Assembly (NCBI RefSeq): GCF_014218725.1
Contig: NZ_JABBJE010000002.1
Coordinates: forward strand, 310,001 to 374,000
Reading direction: 5' to 3'
Length of the DNA: 64,000 bases
DNA from: Brevundimonas huaxiensis
Lineage (GTDB): Bacteria > Pseudomonadota > Alphaproteobacteria > Caulobacterales > Caulobacteraceae
The notes under the pieces are model-generated. The model did no database searches. It was not told the origin of the DNA and saw only the letters and a program-made list of their open reading frames with translations. Of the stretch, positions 50,114 to 58,978 are shown piece by piece; positions within the stretch are counted from its first letter, which is position 1, and the number at the start of each line of letters is the position of its first letter. Position numbers and translations under genes: made by a program.

Positions 50114-50148
50114 AACCCCGCCCGGTCCGCCAGGCGGGGTTTTTCTTT
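50114..50148 (+). terminator. Attenuator terminator ahead of AK-HSDH gene, with antiterminator partner
   Basis: Terminator: AACCCCGCC (50114-50122) with GGCGGGGTT (50133-50141), 9-bp perfect stem, T-run 50140-50144 then more T. Antiterminator: CGGGCGGG (50066-50073, within the leader peptide codons) is perfectly complementary to CCCGCCCG (50117-50124), which overlaps the terminator's 5' arm, so the two folds exclude each other. A ribosome halted at the Thr codons leaves 50066-50073 free; one reaching the stop at 50081 covers it. It lies 45 bp before the ATG of the fusion gene. Confidence 0.8.
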
Positions 50149-50185
50149 TCACCCCACCCCATCCCGACCTTTCCCGAGAACCCCG

Positions 50186-51937
50186 ATGTCCGCCCAACTC
50201 GCCGTCGTAGAAAAATCCGAAAGCCTCGATCCCAGCAGTCAGCCTTCACCAGACAGGGTTGGGCCCGAGGTCGTGGTGCTGAAGTTCGGCTCGTCCATCC
50301 TGCGCAGCCCGGCCGAGGCGCCGCTTGTCGCCTCGGCCGTCTACGGCCATGTGCGTGCGGGCCGAAAGGTGGTGGCGGTGGTCTCGGCCTTCGGCGGGGC
50401 GACGGACCGGTTGCTGGGCGAGGCGAGGGCGCTGGGTCTGGCCCATTCCAACGACCTGCTGCCCGGCTATGTGGCCCTGGGCGAGGAGAAGTCGGCGGCG
50501 CTCGTGGCCATCGCCTGCGACCGGATCGGCCTGGACGCCTGCGCCCTGTCGGTGCGCGAACTGGGCATCGTGGCGGAGGGCGAGCCGGAGCATTCGCGAC
50601 CCTGCGGCCTGCGACCCGACCATCTGAAACAGGCGCTGGATCGGCACGAGGTGGTGGTGGTGCCCGGGTTCGGCGCGGTGCGGCCGGACGGCAAGGTGGC
50701 CTTGCTGGGACGGGGCGGATCGGACCTGACGGCGGTGTTCCTCGCGGCCGAGCTGGGGCTGAAAAAGGTGCGGTTGGTCAAGGATGTGGACGGCCTCTAT
50801 GACCACGACCCCAATGACAAGACGGCCCCGGCCCTGCGCTATCGCCGCGCCTCCTGGGACGTGGCGCGCAAGCTGGGCGGCGCTCTGGTCCAGCATGACG
50901 CCATCGACCTGGGCGAAAGCCGGGGGGTCGAGATCGAGGTGGCGGCGCTGGATCGCGCCGACGGCACGGTCATCGGCGACAAGTCGGCGCCGCCCGGCCC
51001 CGCGCCCGCCCTGCCGCCGCTGAAGGTCGCGGTCGCCGGGTGCGGCGTGGTCGGCGGCGGCGTTCTGGCCAAGCTGCTCGACGATCCTCGCTACGAGGTC
51101 GTGGGCGTGCTGGTGCGCAATCCGAAGAAGGCCCGCGACGTGGACTGTCCGGCCTCGTTGTTCACCTCCAACCCGGCGGACCTGTGGGCCAGGAAGCCCG
51201 ACATCGTGCTGGAGGCCCTGTCGGAAGGCGAGGCGGGCCACGCGGTGATCCGCGCCGCGCTCGAGGCCGGCTGCGATGTCGCCAGCGCCAACAAACAGGC
51301 CGTCAGCCGCGATCCGGGCGGGCTGCAAGACCTGGCGAAAGCCAATGGCCGACGCATCTTCTGGTCGGCCTCGGTCGGGGGCGGATCGCCGATGATCGAG
51401 ACGGTGCGCGCGGCCCGTGCGGCCGGCGAGGTGGTCGGCTTCGAGGCGGTGCTGAACGGCACGGTCAACTTCATGCTGGAGCGGTTGGGCGACGGCGCGG
51501 CCTTCAACGAAGCCTTGGCCGACGCGCGCGCGGCGGGCTTTGCGGAGGAGGACCCGTCCTCGGATCTGGAAGGTTTGGATGCGGCGGCCAAGGTGCGACT
51601 GCTGTGCCATGAGGCGTTCGGCCGCTCGCCCGACGGCGACGTGCCGCGCGACCACCTGACCGAAGCGACCTCGGCCGCCGGCGGGGTGCGCCAGATCGGC
51701 GCGGCTCATCTGAAGGACGGGGTGATCCGCCCGTCGGTGTCGCTGAACGCCGACCATGGCGATCCGCTGTTCTCGACCCTGCGCGGCGAGGGCAATGCGT
51801 TGAAGGTTTATGGCGCCGACGGCCGCGTCTGGCGCTGCCGGGGCCGGGGCGCCGGGCGTTGGGCCACGACCGAGAGCATCATGGCGGACCTGGCCGAGAT
51901 CGTGCGTGCACGCCGCGCCGATGCGGGCCTAAACTAG
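50186..51937 (+). CDS. Bifunctional aspartokinase-like / homoserine dehydrogenase fusion
   Basis: 583 residues. N-terminal amino acid kinase domain about 30-265: LKFGSSILRSPAEAP (one Gly shorter than the standard KFGGS/TS loop, resembling the KIGSS of glutamate kinase), VSAFGGATDRLLG, ALLGRGGSDLTAVFLAAELG, VRLVKDVDGLYDHDPN. Homoserine dehydrogenase domain about 275-583: NAD motif VAGCGVVGGGVLAKLLD, ASANKQAVS, GGGSPMIETVRAARAAGEV, ILNGTVNFML-type text and ATSAAGGVRQIGAAHLKD. No ACT domain can be seen in either part, whereas most such enzymes have one for threonine feedback. The gene sits after an attenuator and 4 bp before thrB. Kinase activity is likely but unproven. Confidence 0.88.
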   Translation: MSAQLAVVEKSESLDPSSQPSPDRVGPEVVVLKFGSSILRSPAEAPLVASAVYGHVRAGRKVVAVVSAFGGATDRLLGEARALGLAHSNDLLPGYVALGEEKSAALVAIACDRIGLDACALSVRELGIVAEGEPEHSRPCGLRPDHLKQALDRHEVVVVPGFGAVRPDGKVALLGRGGSDLTAVFLAAELGLKKVRLVKDVDGLYDHDPNDKTAPALRYRRASWDVARKLGGALVQHDAIDLGESRGVEIEVAALDRADGTVIGDKSAPPGPAPALPPLKVAVAGCGVVGGGVLAKLLDDPRYEVVGVLVRNPKKARDVDCPASLFTSNPADLWARKPDIVLEALSEGEAGHAVIRAALEAGCDVASANKQAVSRDPGGLQDLAKANGRRIFWSASVGGGSPMIETVRAARAAGEVVGFEAVLNGTVNFMLERLGDGAAFNEALADARAAGFAEEDPSSDLEGLDAAAKVRLLCHEAFGRSPDGDVPRDHLTEATSAAGGVRQIGAAHLKDGVIRPSVSLNADHGDPLFSTLRGEGNALKVYGADGRVWRCRGRGAGRWATTESIMADLAEIVRARRADAGLN

Positions 51938-51941
51938 AGCC

Positions 51942-52895
51942 ATGGCCGTCTTCACCCCCGTTTCCATCGCCGACGCCCAGGCGTTCCTGGTCGGCTACGA
52001 CATCGGCGAGGTGGTCGAGCTGACGGCCATCGCCGAGGGTGTGGAGAACACCAACTATCGGCTGGACACGACACGCGGTCGGTTCGTCCTGACCCTGTTC
52101 GAGGGTCGGACGGACGAGGCGTCGCTGCCGTTCTGCCTGGGGCTGACGGCGCATCTGGCGGCGCGCGGCTTTCCTTGCCCGACGCCGATCGAGGACCGGT
52201 CGGGAGCCTGGCTTGGACGACTGAACGGCCGGGCGGCGGCGGTGATCGAATGGAAGACCGGCGCCTGGCTGCGCACGCCGTCATCGGCCGATCAGGCGGC
52301 GGCCGGCGCCGTGCTGGCGAGGCTTCATCTGACGGCGGCCGACTTCGATCTGAAACGGGTCAATCCGGTCGGGCCGGCCATGTGGCGTCGGTTGGTCGAT
52401 CGCTGCGCCGAGGGGGAAGAGCGGTCGTCCGACGCGGATCGCGCGTTGTTGAGACAGGTCCAGGCGACGCTGGCGCGCTTGGGCGATCCCTTTACGACCG
52501 ATCTGCCGGGCGGGGCGATCCATGCCGACTATTTCCCCGACAATTTGCTGTTCGAGGACGGCGCCGTTTCGGCGGTGATCGACTTCTATTTCGGCTGCAC
52601 CGGCGCCTTCGCCTATGACCTCGCCATCGCCCTGTCGGCCTGGGGTTTCGACGCAGAGGGGCGGGCCATGCCGGACGCCCTGGCGGCCTTCCAGGGCGGC
52701 TATGAGTCCGTGCGGCCGCTGAACGCCGCCGAGCGGGAAGCCTTGCCGCGCCTGGGCGAAGCGGCGGCCCTGCGGTTCACTGTGACACGGCTGCATGACC
52801 GCATTTTCCACGATCCCGCCAATCTGGTGACGCCCAAGGATCCGGCGGTCTTCCTGCGTCGGATGGACCACTGGCGCGCGACCGAGCCGGCCTGA
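51942..52895 (+). CDS. thrB: Homoserine kinase (APH-fold ThrB)
   Basis: Phosphorylates homoserine for threonine synthesis. 317 residues, of the aminoglycoside-phosphotransferase-like ThrB2 type common in alphaproteobacteria. Motifs: ENTNYRLDTTRGRFVLTLFE, HADYFPDNLLFEDG (catalytic loop), VIDFYFGCTGAFAYDLAI, and RLHDRIFHDPANLVTPKDP. Co-directional with the fusion gene and near thrC on the opposite strand. Confidence 0.95.
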   Translation: MAVFTPVSIADAQAFLVGYDIGEVVELTAIAEGVENTNYRLDTTRGRFVLTLFEGRTDEASLPFCLGLTAHLAARGFPCPTPIEDRSGAWLGRLNGRAAAVIEWKTGAWLRTPSSADQAAAGAVLARLHLTAADFDLKRVNPVGPAMWRRLVDRCAEGEERSSDADRALLRQVQATLARLGDPFTTDLPGGAIHADYFPDNLLFEDGAVSAVIDFYFGCTGAFAYDLAIALSAWGFDAEGRAMPDALAAFQGGYESVRPLNAAEREALPRLGEAAALRFTVTRLHDRIFHDPANLVTPKDPAVFLRRMDHWRATEPA

Positions 52896-52988
52896 GGCGC
52901 CTGCGCGGCTTCGTCGCTGGAACCGAAAGCTTGGCCGGGATTTTGATGGTGCAACGGCGAAGTCCGCCGCTCCCCGAGGACGAAGATC

Positions 52989-53303
52989 ATGACTGACGAA
53001 ACCATCAACGGCGCCGCCTCGCAGGCGCAAGGCAAGTTCCAAAAAGGCGTCGGCAAGTTGGTCGGCGACCAGAAGATGCAGGTCGAAGGCGCCTATAACG
53101 ACGCCAAGGGCCGCTCGCTGGAAACCTTCGGCAAGGCGATGGATTCGGTCGATCGCCTGGTCGAAAAGGTCCCCGCCGACTACCGCGACAAGGCCCGCGC
53201 CGTCGCAGCCGAAGCGCGCAAGCGTCCGCTGGTCACGACCCTGTCGGTCGCCGGCGTCGGCCTGCTTCTGCTGCGCGCCCTGACCGGCGGCGGTCGTCGC
53301 TAA
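52989..53303 (+). CDS. CsbD-family stress protein with C-terminal membrane helix
   Basis: 104 residues. CsbD-like N-terminus (NGAASQAQGKFQKGVGKLVGDQ, then MQVEGAYNDAKGR), a helical middle, and a single hydrophobic helix VTTLSVAGVGLLLLRALTGG near the C-terminus. CsbD proteins respond to general stress; function otherwise unknown. GAGGACGAA-type Shine-Dalgarno lies just upstream. Converges on thrC, 8 bp between stops. Confidence 0.88.
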   Translation: MTDETINGAASQAQGKFQKGVGKLVGDQKMQVEGAYNDAKGRSLETFGKAMDSVDRLVEKVPADYRDKARAVAAEARKRPLVTTLSVAGVGLLLLRALTGGGRR

Positions 53304-53310
53304 GACGTGT

Positions 53311-54705
53311 CTAGTGGCGGTCTGAAAAGGCCGCCACGGCGTCACGCGTCGCGTCCATCGTCCCATCGACGATCGTCAACCGCTCGGGCTTGTCGCCCAG
53401 GGCGGCGATGACGTTTGCGGGTTCGGGTTCGAAGCCCAGGACGTTCGAGACGAAGTCGCCGAACTTGGACGGGTGGGCGGTGGACAAAGCGACGACGGGG
53501 CCTTTCGAGCGGTCCTGGCGACGCGCGGCGGCCAGCGCCACAGCCGTGTGCGGGCACACGACGCGCTCCCAGGCCTGATGGGCGTGGGCGATCTCGGCGC
53601 GCGTCTCGTCCTCGTCGATGGAGACCGCCGAGACCTGGTTGCGCAGGGCGGTGAGAAGGTCCGGATCGAAGGCGACGGCGCCGTCGCGGGCAAAGGTTTC
53701 GAACACCCCGCGCGTCGCCTCGGCGTCGCGGCTCGTCGCCTCGAACACCAGCCGCTCGAAGTTGGACGGCGCCTGAACATCCATGGAGACGCTGCCGCTT
53801 TCGACCGCCGGACGGCGCGAATACAGGCCGTCGTTCAGCGCGCGGGCCAGGGCGTCGTTCTGGTTCACCGCCGCGACGAAGCCTTCGGACGGCAGGCCCA
53901 TTTTCGTAGCGGCGATGCCGGCGAAGGCGTCGCCGAAATTGCCCGTCGGCACGACGAAGGTCGCGGCTCCGCCCAACTGGGCCGTGGCGGAAACGTAGTA
54001 GGGGATTTGGCCGGCCAGCCGCGCCCAATTGATCGAATTGACCGAAGACAGGCGGCCGCGTTCACGCAAGGCCTCGTCGGCCAGCAGGCCCTTCACCAGA
54101 CGCTGGCAGTCGTCGAAATCACCGCGGACGGCCAGGTTCAGGACATTGTCGGCCTCGACCGTCGTCATCTGTTTGCGCTGAACCGGCGAGACGCGGTCCA
54201 GCGGGTGAAGCACGACCAGATCGACCGACTTGGCGCCGGCGAAGGCGCGCACGGCGGCGGCGCCGGTGTCGCCCGAGGTGGCGGTCAGAATGGTCAGGCG
54301 CTCGCCCGAGGCGGCCAGGGCCTCGTCCGTCAGGCTGGCGACCAGCTGCATCGCCAGGTCCTTGAAGGCGGCGGTCGGGCCGTGGAACAGCTCCAGCACG
54401 AACAGGCCCGGCTCCAGCTCGACCAAAGGCGTAACCAGCGGATGGTCGAACCCGGCGGTCAGTCGGTCCAGCGCGCGCTCCAGCGCGCCGTCGGGCAGGG
54501 CGTCGCCGATGAAGGGGGCGATGGCTCGCAGCGCGATCGCCTTGTAGTCGGCCGTTCCGGTCCAGGCGGCGGGCGACAGGCTGGGCCAGGCGGTCGGCAT
54601 ATAGAGGCCGCCGTCGGGCGCGATGCCGCGCAGCAGGGCGTCGGCGAAACCGGTTTCGGAAGATTGGCCTCGGGTCGAGACGTAGCGGGCGCTGGAGGTG
54701 CTCAT
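53311..54705 (-). CDS. thrC: Threonine synthase ThrC
   Basis: PLP enzyme converting O-phosphohomoserine to threonine. 464 residues from ATG at 54705 (the frame runs on to 54930 in low-quality sequence). PLP-Lys in FHGPTAAFKDLAMQLV, phosphate-binding TATSGDTGAAAVRAF, SINWARLAGQIPYY and VPTGNFGDAFAGIAA. N-terminal MSTSSARYVSTRGQ is the standard beginning. It is separate from the fusion-thrB unit; no leader-type structure is evident before it. Confidence 0.97.
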   Translation of the reverse strand: MSTSSARYVSTRGQSSETGFADALLRGIAPDGGLYMPTAWPSLSPAAWTGTADYKAIALRAIAPFIGDALPDGALERALDRLTAGFDHPLVTPLVELEPGLFVLELFHGPTAAFKDLAMQLVASLTDEALAASGERLTILTATSGDTGAAAVRAFAGAKSVDLVVLHPLDRVSPVQRKQMTTVEADNVLNLAVRGDFDDCQRLVKGLLADEALRERGRLSSVNSINWARLAGQIPYYVSATAQLGGAATFVVPTGNFGDAFAGIAATKMGLPSEGFVAAVNQNDALARALNDGLYSRRPAVESGSVSMDVQAPSNFERLVFEATSRDAEATRGVFETFARDGAVAFDPDLLTALRNQVSAVSIDEDETRAEIAHAHQAWERVVCPHTAVALAAARRQDRSKGPVVALSTAHPSKFGDFVSNVLGFEPEPANVIAALGDKPERLTIVDGTMDATRDAVAAFSDRH

Positions 54706-54916
54706 GACGCCGATGGTCGTAGCCAGACGAGGCGGCGGCGTCACCCGCTTTCTGGATGATTTTGTCGGGTTTTCGCGGGCTGTGGCCCGACAATCCGCGT
54801 CCGGGCGTAGAAGTGGTGGTTCAGGCGCATATTTTTGCCGCCTTGTGTGCAATGTCGTCGGTCCTGCCTGAGGGGTTGCGACATCGCCCCGCTGGCGCGG
54901 ATCGCCGCGACGGTCC

Positions 54917-55873
54917 ATGTCAGGAACCATGAGACGACGCGATCTTCTGATCCGGCTGGGGCTGGTCGCCGGCGGGGTGGGCGGCGCCTGGTGGCTGCGC
55001 GACCATGTGGTCTGGCGCGGGCCGACGGTCGCCTTCGCCGCGAACGGCTCCAGCGGCTGGCTGCCCTATGCCGAGCCGCGCGCGCCGACCCCGACGGTCG
55101 AGGTGATGGTCAACGGACAGACCGTGCGGGCCCTGATCGATTCCGGGGCGCAGTATTCGGTCATTGATCGGTCGCTGGTCGAGCGGCTGGGCCTGACCAA
55201 CGTCTTCAACATCCCGATGGTGGCTTACGGCGTCGGCGGCGACGCGCAGGTCGGACGCGGGACGACGCTGGATGTGGCGATCGGCGGCTTGCGGCTGACC
55301 GGATTACGCGCGGCGATCCTCGGCCTGGGCCCGCTGGCCGGCGATCAGGGATTGGGCGCGGCGCTGATCTTGGGGCAGGACGTGCTGCGCGAACTGGTAC
55401 TGGAGCTGGATACGGCCGAGCATCGGGTCCGGTTCCTGCCGCGCGAGGGCTGGACGCCGCCGTCGTCGCTGAAACCTGTGCCGGTGACGCGCGCGGGCAA
55501 GGCCTTGCAGGCGGGCATCACCCTGGAAGGGGCGACGGTCAGTGCGGTGATCGACACCGGCGCCTCGGCCGTGCTGGCCGTCACGCGCGAGACGGCCGAG
55601 GCCGCCGGACTGCTGGACGGGCGCGAACGCACGCCGGGCCAGAGCATCGTCCTGGGCGGCACGGTGCGCGCCGAGACCGTCGTCGTGCGCACCCTGACCA
55701 TCGGCGACGAACTGTATCGTCAGGCGGCGGTCGCCATCTATGACGACGTCGCGGTGCCGGGCTTCCCCAAGGCCCTGATCGGCATGGCCGCTTTCGAGAA
55801 CCGCCGGCTTGCACTGGACCTGGGCGGCCCCGGCCTGTTTGTCGAACGGCCGATGGAGATCACGGTCGGCTAG
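54917..55873 (+). CDS. Secreted/Tat-exported aspartyl protease-like protein, two retropepsin domains
   Basis: 318 residues, N-terminal RRRDLLIRLGLVAGGVGG (Tat-like motif with a membrane helix). Two copies of a retropepsin-type active site are visible: ALIDSGAQYSVID near residue 75 and AVIDTGASAVLAV near residue 212, each followed by a hydrophobic ILG-type strand (ILGQDVLRELVLELD; ALIGMAAFENRRLALDLGG). Two half-sites in one chain would make a pepsin-like monomer. No known substrate. A second in-frame ATG lies at 54929. Confidence 0.82.
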   Translation: MSGTMRRRDLLIRLGLVAGGVGGAWWLRDHVVWRGPTVAFAANGSSGWLPYAEPRAPTPTVEVMVNGQTVRALIDSGAQYSVIDRSLVERLGLTNVFNIPMVAYGVGGDAQVGRGTTLDVAIGGLRLTGLRAAILGLGPLAGDQGLGAALILGQDVLRELVLELDTAEHRVRFLPREGWTPPSSLKPVPVTRAGKALQAGITLEGATVSAVIDTGASAVLAVTRETAEAAGLLDGRERTPGQSIVLGGTVRAETVVVRTLTIGDELYRQAAVAIYDDVAVPGFPKALIGMAAFENRRLALDLGGPGLFVERPMEITVG

Positions 55874-55877
55874 GCGA

Positions 55878-57515
55878 TCAGCCCGCCAGAGCCGTCTCCA
55901 CAACGGTCCTGGCCTCGGCCTGGACGGTCGCCAGGTGGTCGGGGCCGAGGAAGGATTCGGCGTAGATCTTGTAGACATCCTCGGTGCCCGAGGGGCGGGC
56001 GGCGAACCAGGCGTCGGCGGTGACGACCTTCAGTCCGCCGATGGCCTCGCCGTTGCCGGGCGCCTTCGTCAGGATGTCGGTGATCGGCTGACCGGCCAAG
56101 GTGGTCGCGGTCACGTCAGAGGGGCTGAGGGCGGCAAGCCGGGCCTTTTCCGCGCGATTGGCCGGAGCATCGACGCGGGCATAGGCGGGGGCCCCGTACT
56201 GGTCGGTCAGGCCGGCGTAGAGCTGGCTGGCGCTGCTTCCCGTGCGGGCCTGGATCTCGGCGGCCAGCAGGCACAGCAGGATGCCGTCCTTGTCGGTCGT
56301 CCACACCGTGCCGTCGTGGCGCAGGAACGAGGCCCCGGCCGATTCCTCGCCGCCGAAACCGACGGTTCCGTCCAAGAGGCCGGGCACGAAATGTTTGAAG
56401 CCGACGGGAACTTCCAGCAGGCGGCGACCCAGGCCGGCGACGACTCGGTCGATCATGGACGATGAGACCAGGGTCTTGCCCACCGCCACGTCCGCGCCCC
56501 AGCCGGATCGGTTGGCGAACAGATAGGCGATGGCGGTGGCCAGGAAATGGTTGGGGTTCATCAAGCCAGCGTCAGGTGTGACGATGCCGTGGCGATCCGC
56601 GTCGGCGTCGTTGCCGAAGGCGACATCATAGGCCGAGCCGCCCTTCATCATGCCGATCAGACCGGCCATTGCGCTGGGCGAGGAGCAGTCCATACGGATC
56701 TTGCCGTCGGCGTCCAGCGGCATGAAGGCCCAGCGCGCATCGACGGCGTCGTTGACGACGGTCAGGTCCAGTCGGTGGCGCTCAGCGATCTCGCCCCAAT
56801 AGGCCACGGCCGCACCGCCCAGCGGATCGGCGCCGATGCGGACGCCGGCGTTGCGGATGGCGTCCAGGTCCAGCACGTTGGGCAGGTCGTCGATATAGGC
56901 GGGCAGGTAGTCGAACCGGCCCGCCGCCGCATGCGCCTGGGCGAAGGGAATGCGGCGCACCTCGGTAAGGCCACCTTCGATCAGCTGGTTGGCGCGGGCG
57001 GCGATGGCGGATGTGGCCTCGCCCCCGGCCGGGCCGCCGGAGGGGGGATTGTATTTGATGCCGCCGTCGCGGGGCGGATTGTGCGAAGGCGTGATCAGGA
57101 CGCCGTCCGCTTGACGCGCATTCGCCCGGTTGTGGGTCAGGATGGCGTGCGAAACGGCCGGCGTGGGGGTGAAGCCGTCGCGGGCGTCGATCAGCACCTC
57201 GACCCCATTGGGGATCAACACCTCCAGCGTCGTGCGGAAGGCCGGCTCGGACAGGGCGTGGGTGTCGCGACCGAGAAAAAGCGGGCCGTCGACGCCCTGG
57301 GCTGCGCGGTATTCGGCGATCGCCTGGGCGATGGCCAGGATGTGCGCCTGATTGAAAGCGCCGTCCAGGCTGGAGCCCCGGTGGCCCGAGGTGCCGAAGA
57401 CGACCCGCTGCTGAGGATCGCCCATGTCGGGCCGGGTCGTCTCATAGGCGCCGAGCAGGGCGTCGAGATCGATCAGGTCTTCGGGGCGTGCGGTCGTGCC
57501 GGCGCGGTCATGCAT
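55878..57515 (-). CDS. pgm: Phosphoglucomutase (alpha-D-glucose type)
   Basis: Interconverts glucose 1-phosphate and glucose 6-phosphate. 545 residues. [17 protein letters not shown] near the N-terminus, phosphoserine site in [19 protein letters not shown], metal-binding [14 protein letters not shown], and sugar-binding [18 protein letters not shown]-terminal [16 protein letters not shown] binds phosphate. Supplies precursors for the galE and polysaccharide genes in the window. Start ATG at 57515. Confidence 0.97.
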   Translation of the reverse strand: MHDRAGTTARPEDLIDLDALLGAYETTRPDMGDPQQRVVFGTSGHRGSSLDGAFNQAHILAIAQAIAEYRAAQGVDGPLFLGRDTHALSEPAFRTTLEVLIPNGVEVLIDARDGFTPTPAVSHAILTHNRANARQADGVLITPSHNPPRDGGIKYNPPSGGPAGGEATSAIAARANQLIEGGLTEVRRIPFAQAHAAAGRFDYLPAYIDDLPNVLDLDAIRNAGVRIGADPLGGAAVAYWGEIAERHRLDLTVVNDAVDARWAFMPLDADGKIRMDCSSPSAMAGLIGMMKGGSAYDVAFGNDADADRHGIVTPDAGLMNPNHFLATAIAYLFANRSGWGADVAVGKTLVSSSMIDRVVAGLGRRLLEVPVGFKHFVPGLLDGTVGFGGEESAGASFLRHDGTVWTTDKDGILLCLLAAEIQARTGSSASQLYAGLTDQYGAPAYARVDAPANRAEKARLAALSPSDVTATTLAGQPITDILTKAPGNGEAIGGLKVVTADAWFAARPSGTEDVYKIYAESFLGPDHLATVQAEARTVVETALAG

Positions 57516-57551
57516 CGTCAGTCAATCAATCGTTCTGAAGGGGCGCTGCGA

Positions 57552-58403
57552 TCAGGCGCCGCTGAAGGTGTCGCACGAGGCCGGGTCGCCCGACTGATAG
57601 CCGCGCTGCAGCCATTCGACGCGCTGCGCCGAAGAGCCGTGAGTGAAGCTTTCGGGCGAGACGCGACCGCCGCTGCGCCGTTGCAGGGTGTCGTCGCCGA
57701 TGGCCTGGGCGGTCTTCATACCCTCTTCGATATCGCCGGGCTCAAGAGCGACCTGACCGTTGGAGACGGCCGAGGCGTTCCGGGCCCAGACGCCGGCGTA
57801 GCAGTCGGCCTGAAGCTCCAGCGCCACCGAATACTGATTGGCTTCGGCCTGACCCGAGGCGCGCTGCTGGGCTTGGCGAACCTGATCCGAGGTGCCGGTC
57901 AGTGTCTGGACGTGATGGCCGAACTCGTGGGCGATGACATAGGCGCGGGCGAAGTCGGCGCCCGAGGCCCCGAGCTTGTTCTCCATCTCCTGCCAGAAGC
58001 CGAGGTCGAGATAGACGGTCTTGTCGGTCGGGCAATAGAAGGGGCCCATGGCCGACTGGCCATAGCCGCAGCCGGTCGGCGTGCCTTGTTCGTAGATGAC
58101 GACGTTGGGTCGCTGGTAGCCCTCAAGCTTCTGCGACCAGACATCATCGATGTTGGCGCCGATGACATCGACGAAACGACCGGCCTGATCCTTCGGCGTG
58201 CCGACCTGACCCTGCTGCTGCTCGGCGCCGACGCCGCCGAATTGGCTGGCGAGTTGAGTCGTGGTCGAAGGATCGATGCCGAAGACCAGATAGCCGATAA
58301 TGGCCAGAACGCCGACGCCCAGGCCGCCGCCCGCGATGGCTCCGCCTCCTAGACCCCGTCGATCCTCGACGCCACCGCCCGTCCGTCCACCCTGCCAGCG
58401 CAT
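57552..58403 (-). CDS. YpfJ-family neutral zinc metallopeptidase
   Basis: 283 residues. One N-terminal membrane helix (GAIAGGGLGVGVLAIIGYLVFG), then a periplasmic metallopeptidase domain with zinc site AYVIAHEFGHHVQTLTG (HExxH) and downstream ELQADCYAGVWA, and RVEWLQRGYQSGDPASCDTF at the end. Function is uncharacterised. Confidence 0.93.
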   Translation of the reverse strand: MRWQGGRTGGGVEDRRGLGGGAIAGGGLGVGVLAIIGYLVFGIDPSTTTQLASQFGGVGAEQQQGQVGTPKDQAGRFVDVIGANIDDVWSQKLEGYQRPNVVIYEQGTPTGCGYGQSAMGPFYCPTDKTVYLDLGFWQEMENKLGASGADFARAYVIAHEFGHHVQTLTGTSDQVRQAQQRASGQAEANQYSVALELQADCYAGVWARNASAVSNGQVALEPGDIEEGMKTAQAIGDDTLQRRSGGRVSPESFTHGSSAQRVEWLQRGYQSGDPASCDTFSGA

Positions 58404-58482
58404 GCCCTATCCCTCCGCCCGATCCTGGTTAAGCTAGGCAGGAACGCGGGTGCAAGGGAAGGGATGCGTCAGTTCGAACGCT

Positions 58483-58872
58483 TCATTGGGGGCGGGCAAG
58501 CCAGTTGTCGATCTGGCTCATGCCCTGGGCCGTCTGCTGGCGGCGTTCGGCGGCGGACTGGCGCAGGGCCCGCTCCTGCTCGGGGCTGTAGAGCGGGCGG
58601 GGCGGCAAGGTCTGGGCGACGGTCGGTTCGCGTGCGCCTTCGATGGCGCGCAGGCGAAGCTGGGTCTCGATCTGCTGTTGACGCGCCTGGTCCGCATTCG
58701 ACTGCGCCTGAGAACGCAGACGATCGTTCTCGTAGCGGTGCTGGTCGGCGATAGCGGCGGGGACGCCCCCCGGATAGGCGCCGTAGGGTCGGCCGGCCTG
58801 CGGATAGGTCTGGGCCAAGGCCGGCGTGGTGGCAGCGGCCAACAGGGCGGTCAGGGTCAGGAGCGATCGCAT
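58483..58872 (-). CDS. Small secreted protein, unknown function
   Basis: 129 residues from ATG at 58872. Signal peptide SLLTLTALLAAATTPALAQ, then a helical, Gln/Arg-rich region (ADQHRYENDRLRSQAQSNADQARQQQ in successive parts; QERALRQSAAERRQQ). No family recognised. Likely periplasmic. Confidence 0.75.
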   Translation of the reverse strand: MRSLLTLTALLAAATTPALAQTYPQAGRPYGAYPGGVPAAIADQHRYENDRLRSQAQSNADQARQQQIETQLRLRAIEGAREPTVAQTLPPRPLYSPEQERALRQSAAERRQQTAQGMSQIDNWLARPQ

Positions 58873-58978
58873 GGACACGATGTGGGGACGCGGGTCATCG
58901 TCGCCAAGCGGAGCCGCAACCCTTTGAGTCTCTGTGGGTTCATCCCGCCGAACCCCCTTTACGAACGGAGCATTCCTC

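Noticed and set aside
49885..50802. 305-residue plus-strand ORF spanning the leader region
   Set aside because: Frame lies out of phase with both the leader peptide and the fusion gene; Arg/Gly-rich low-complexity translation.
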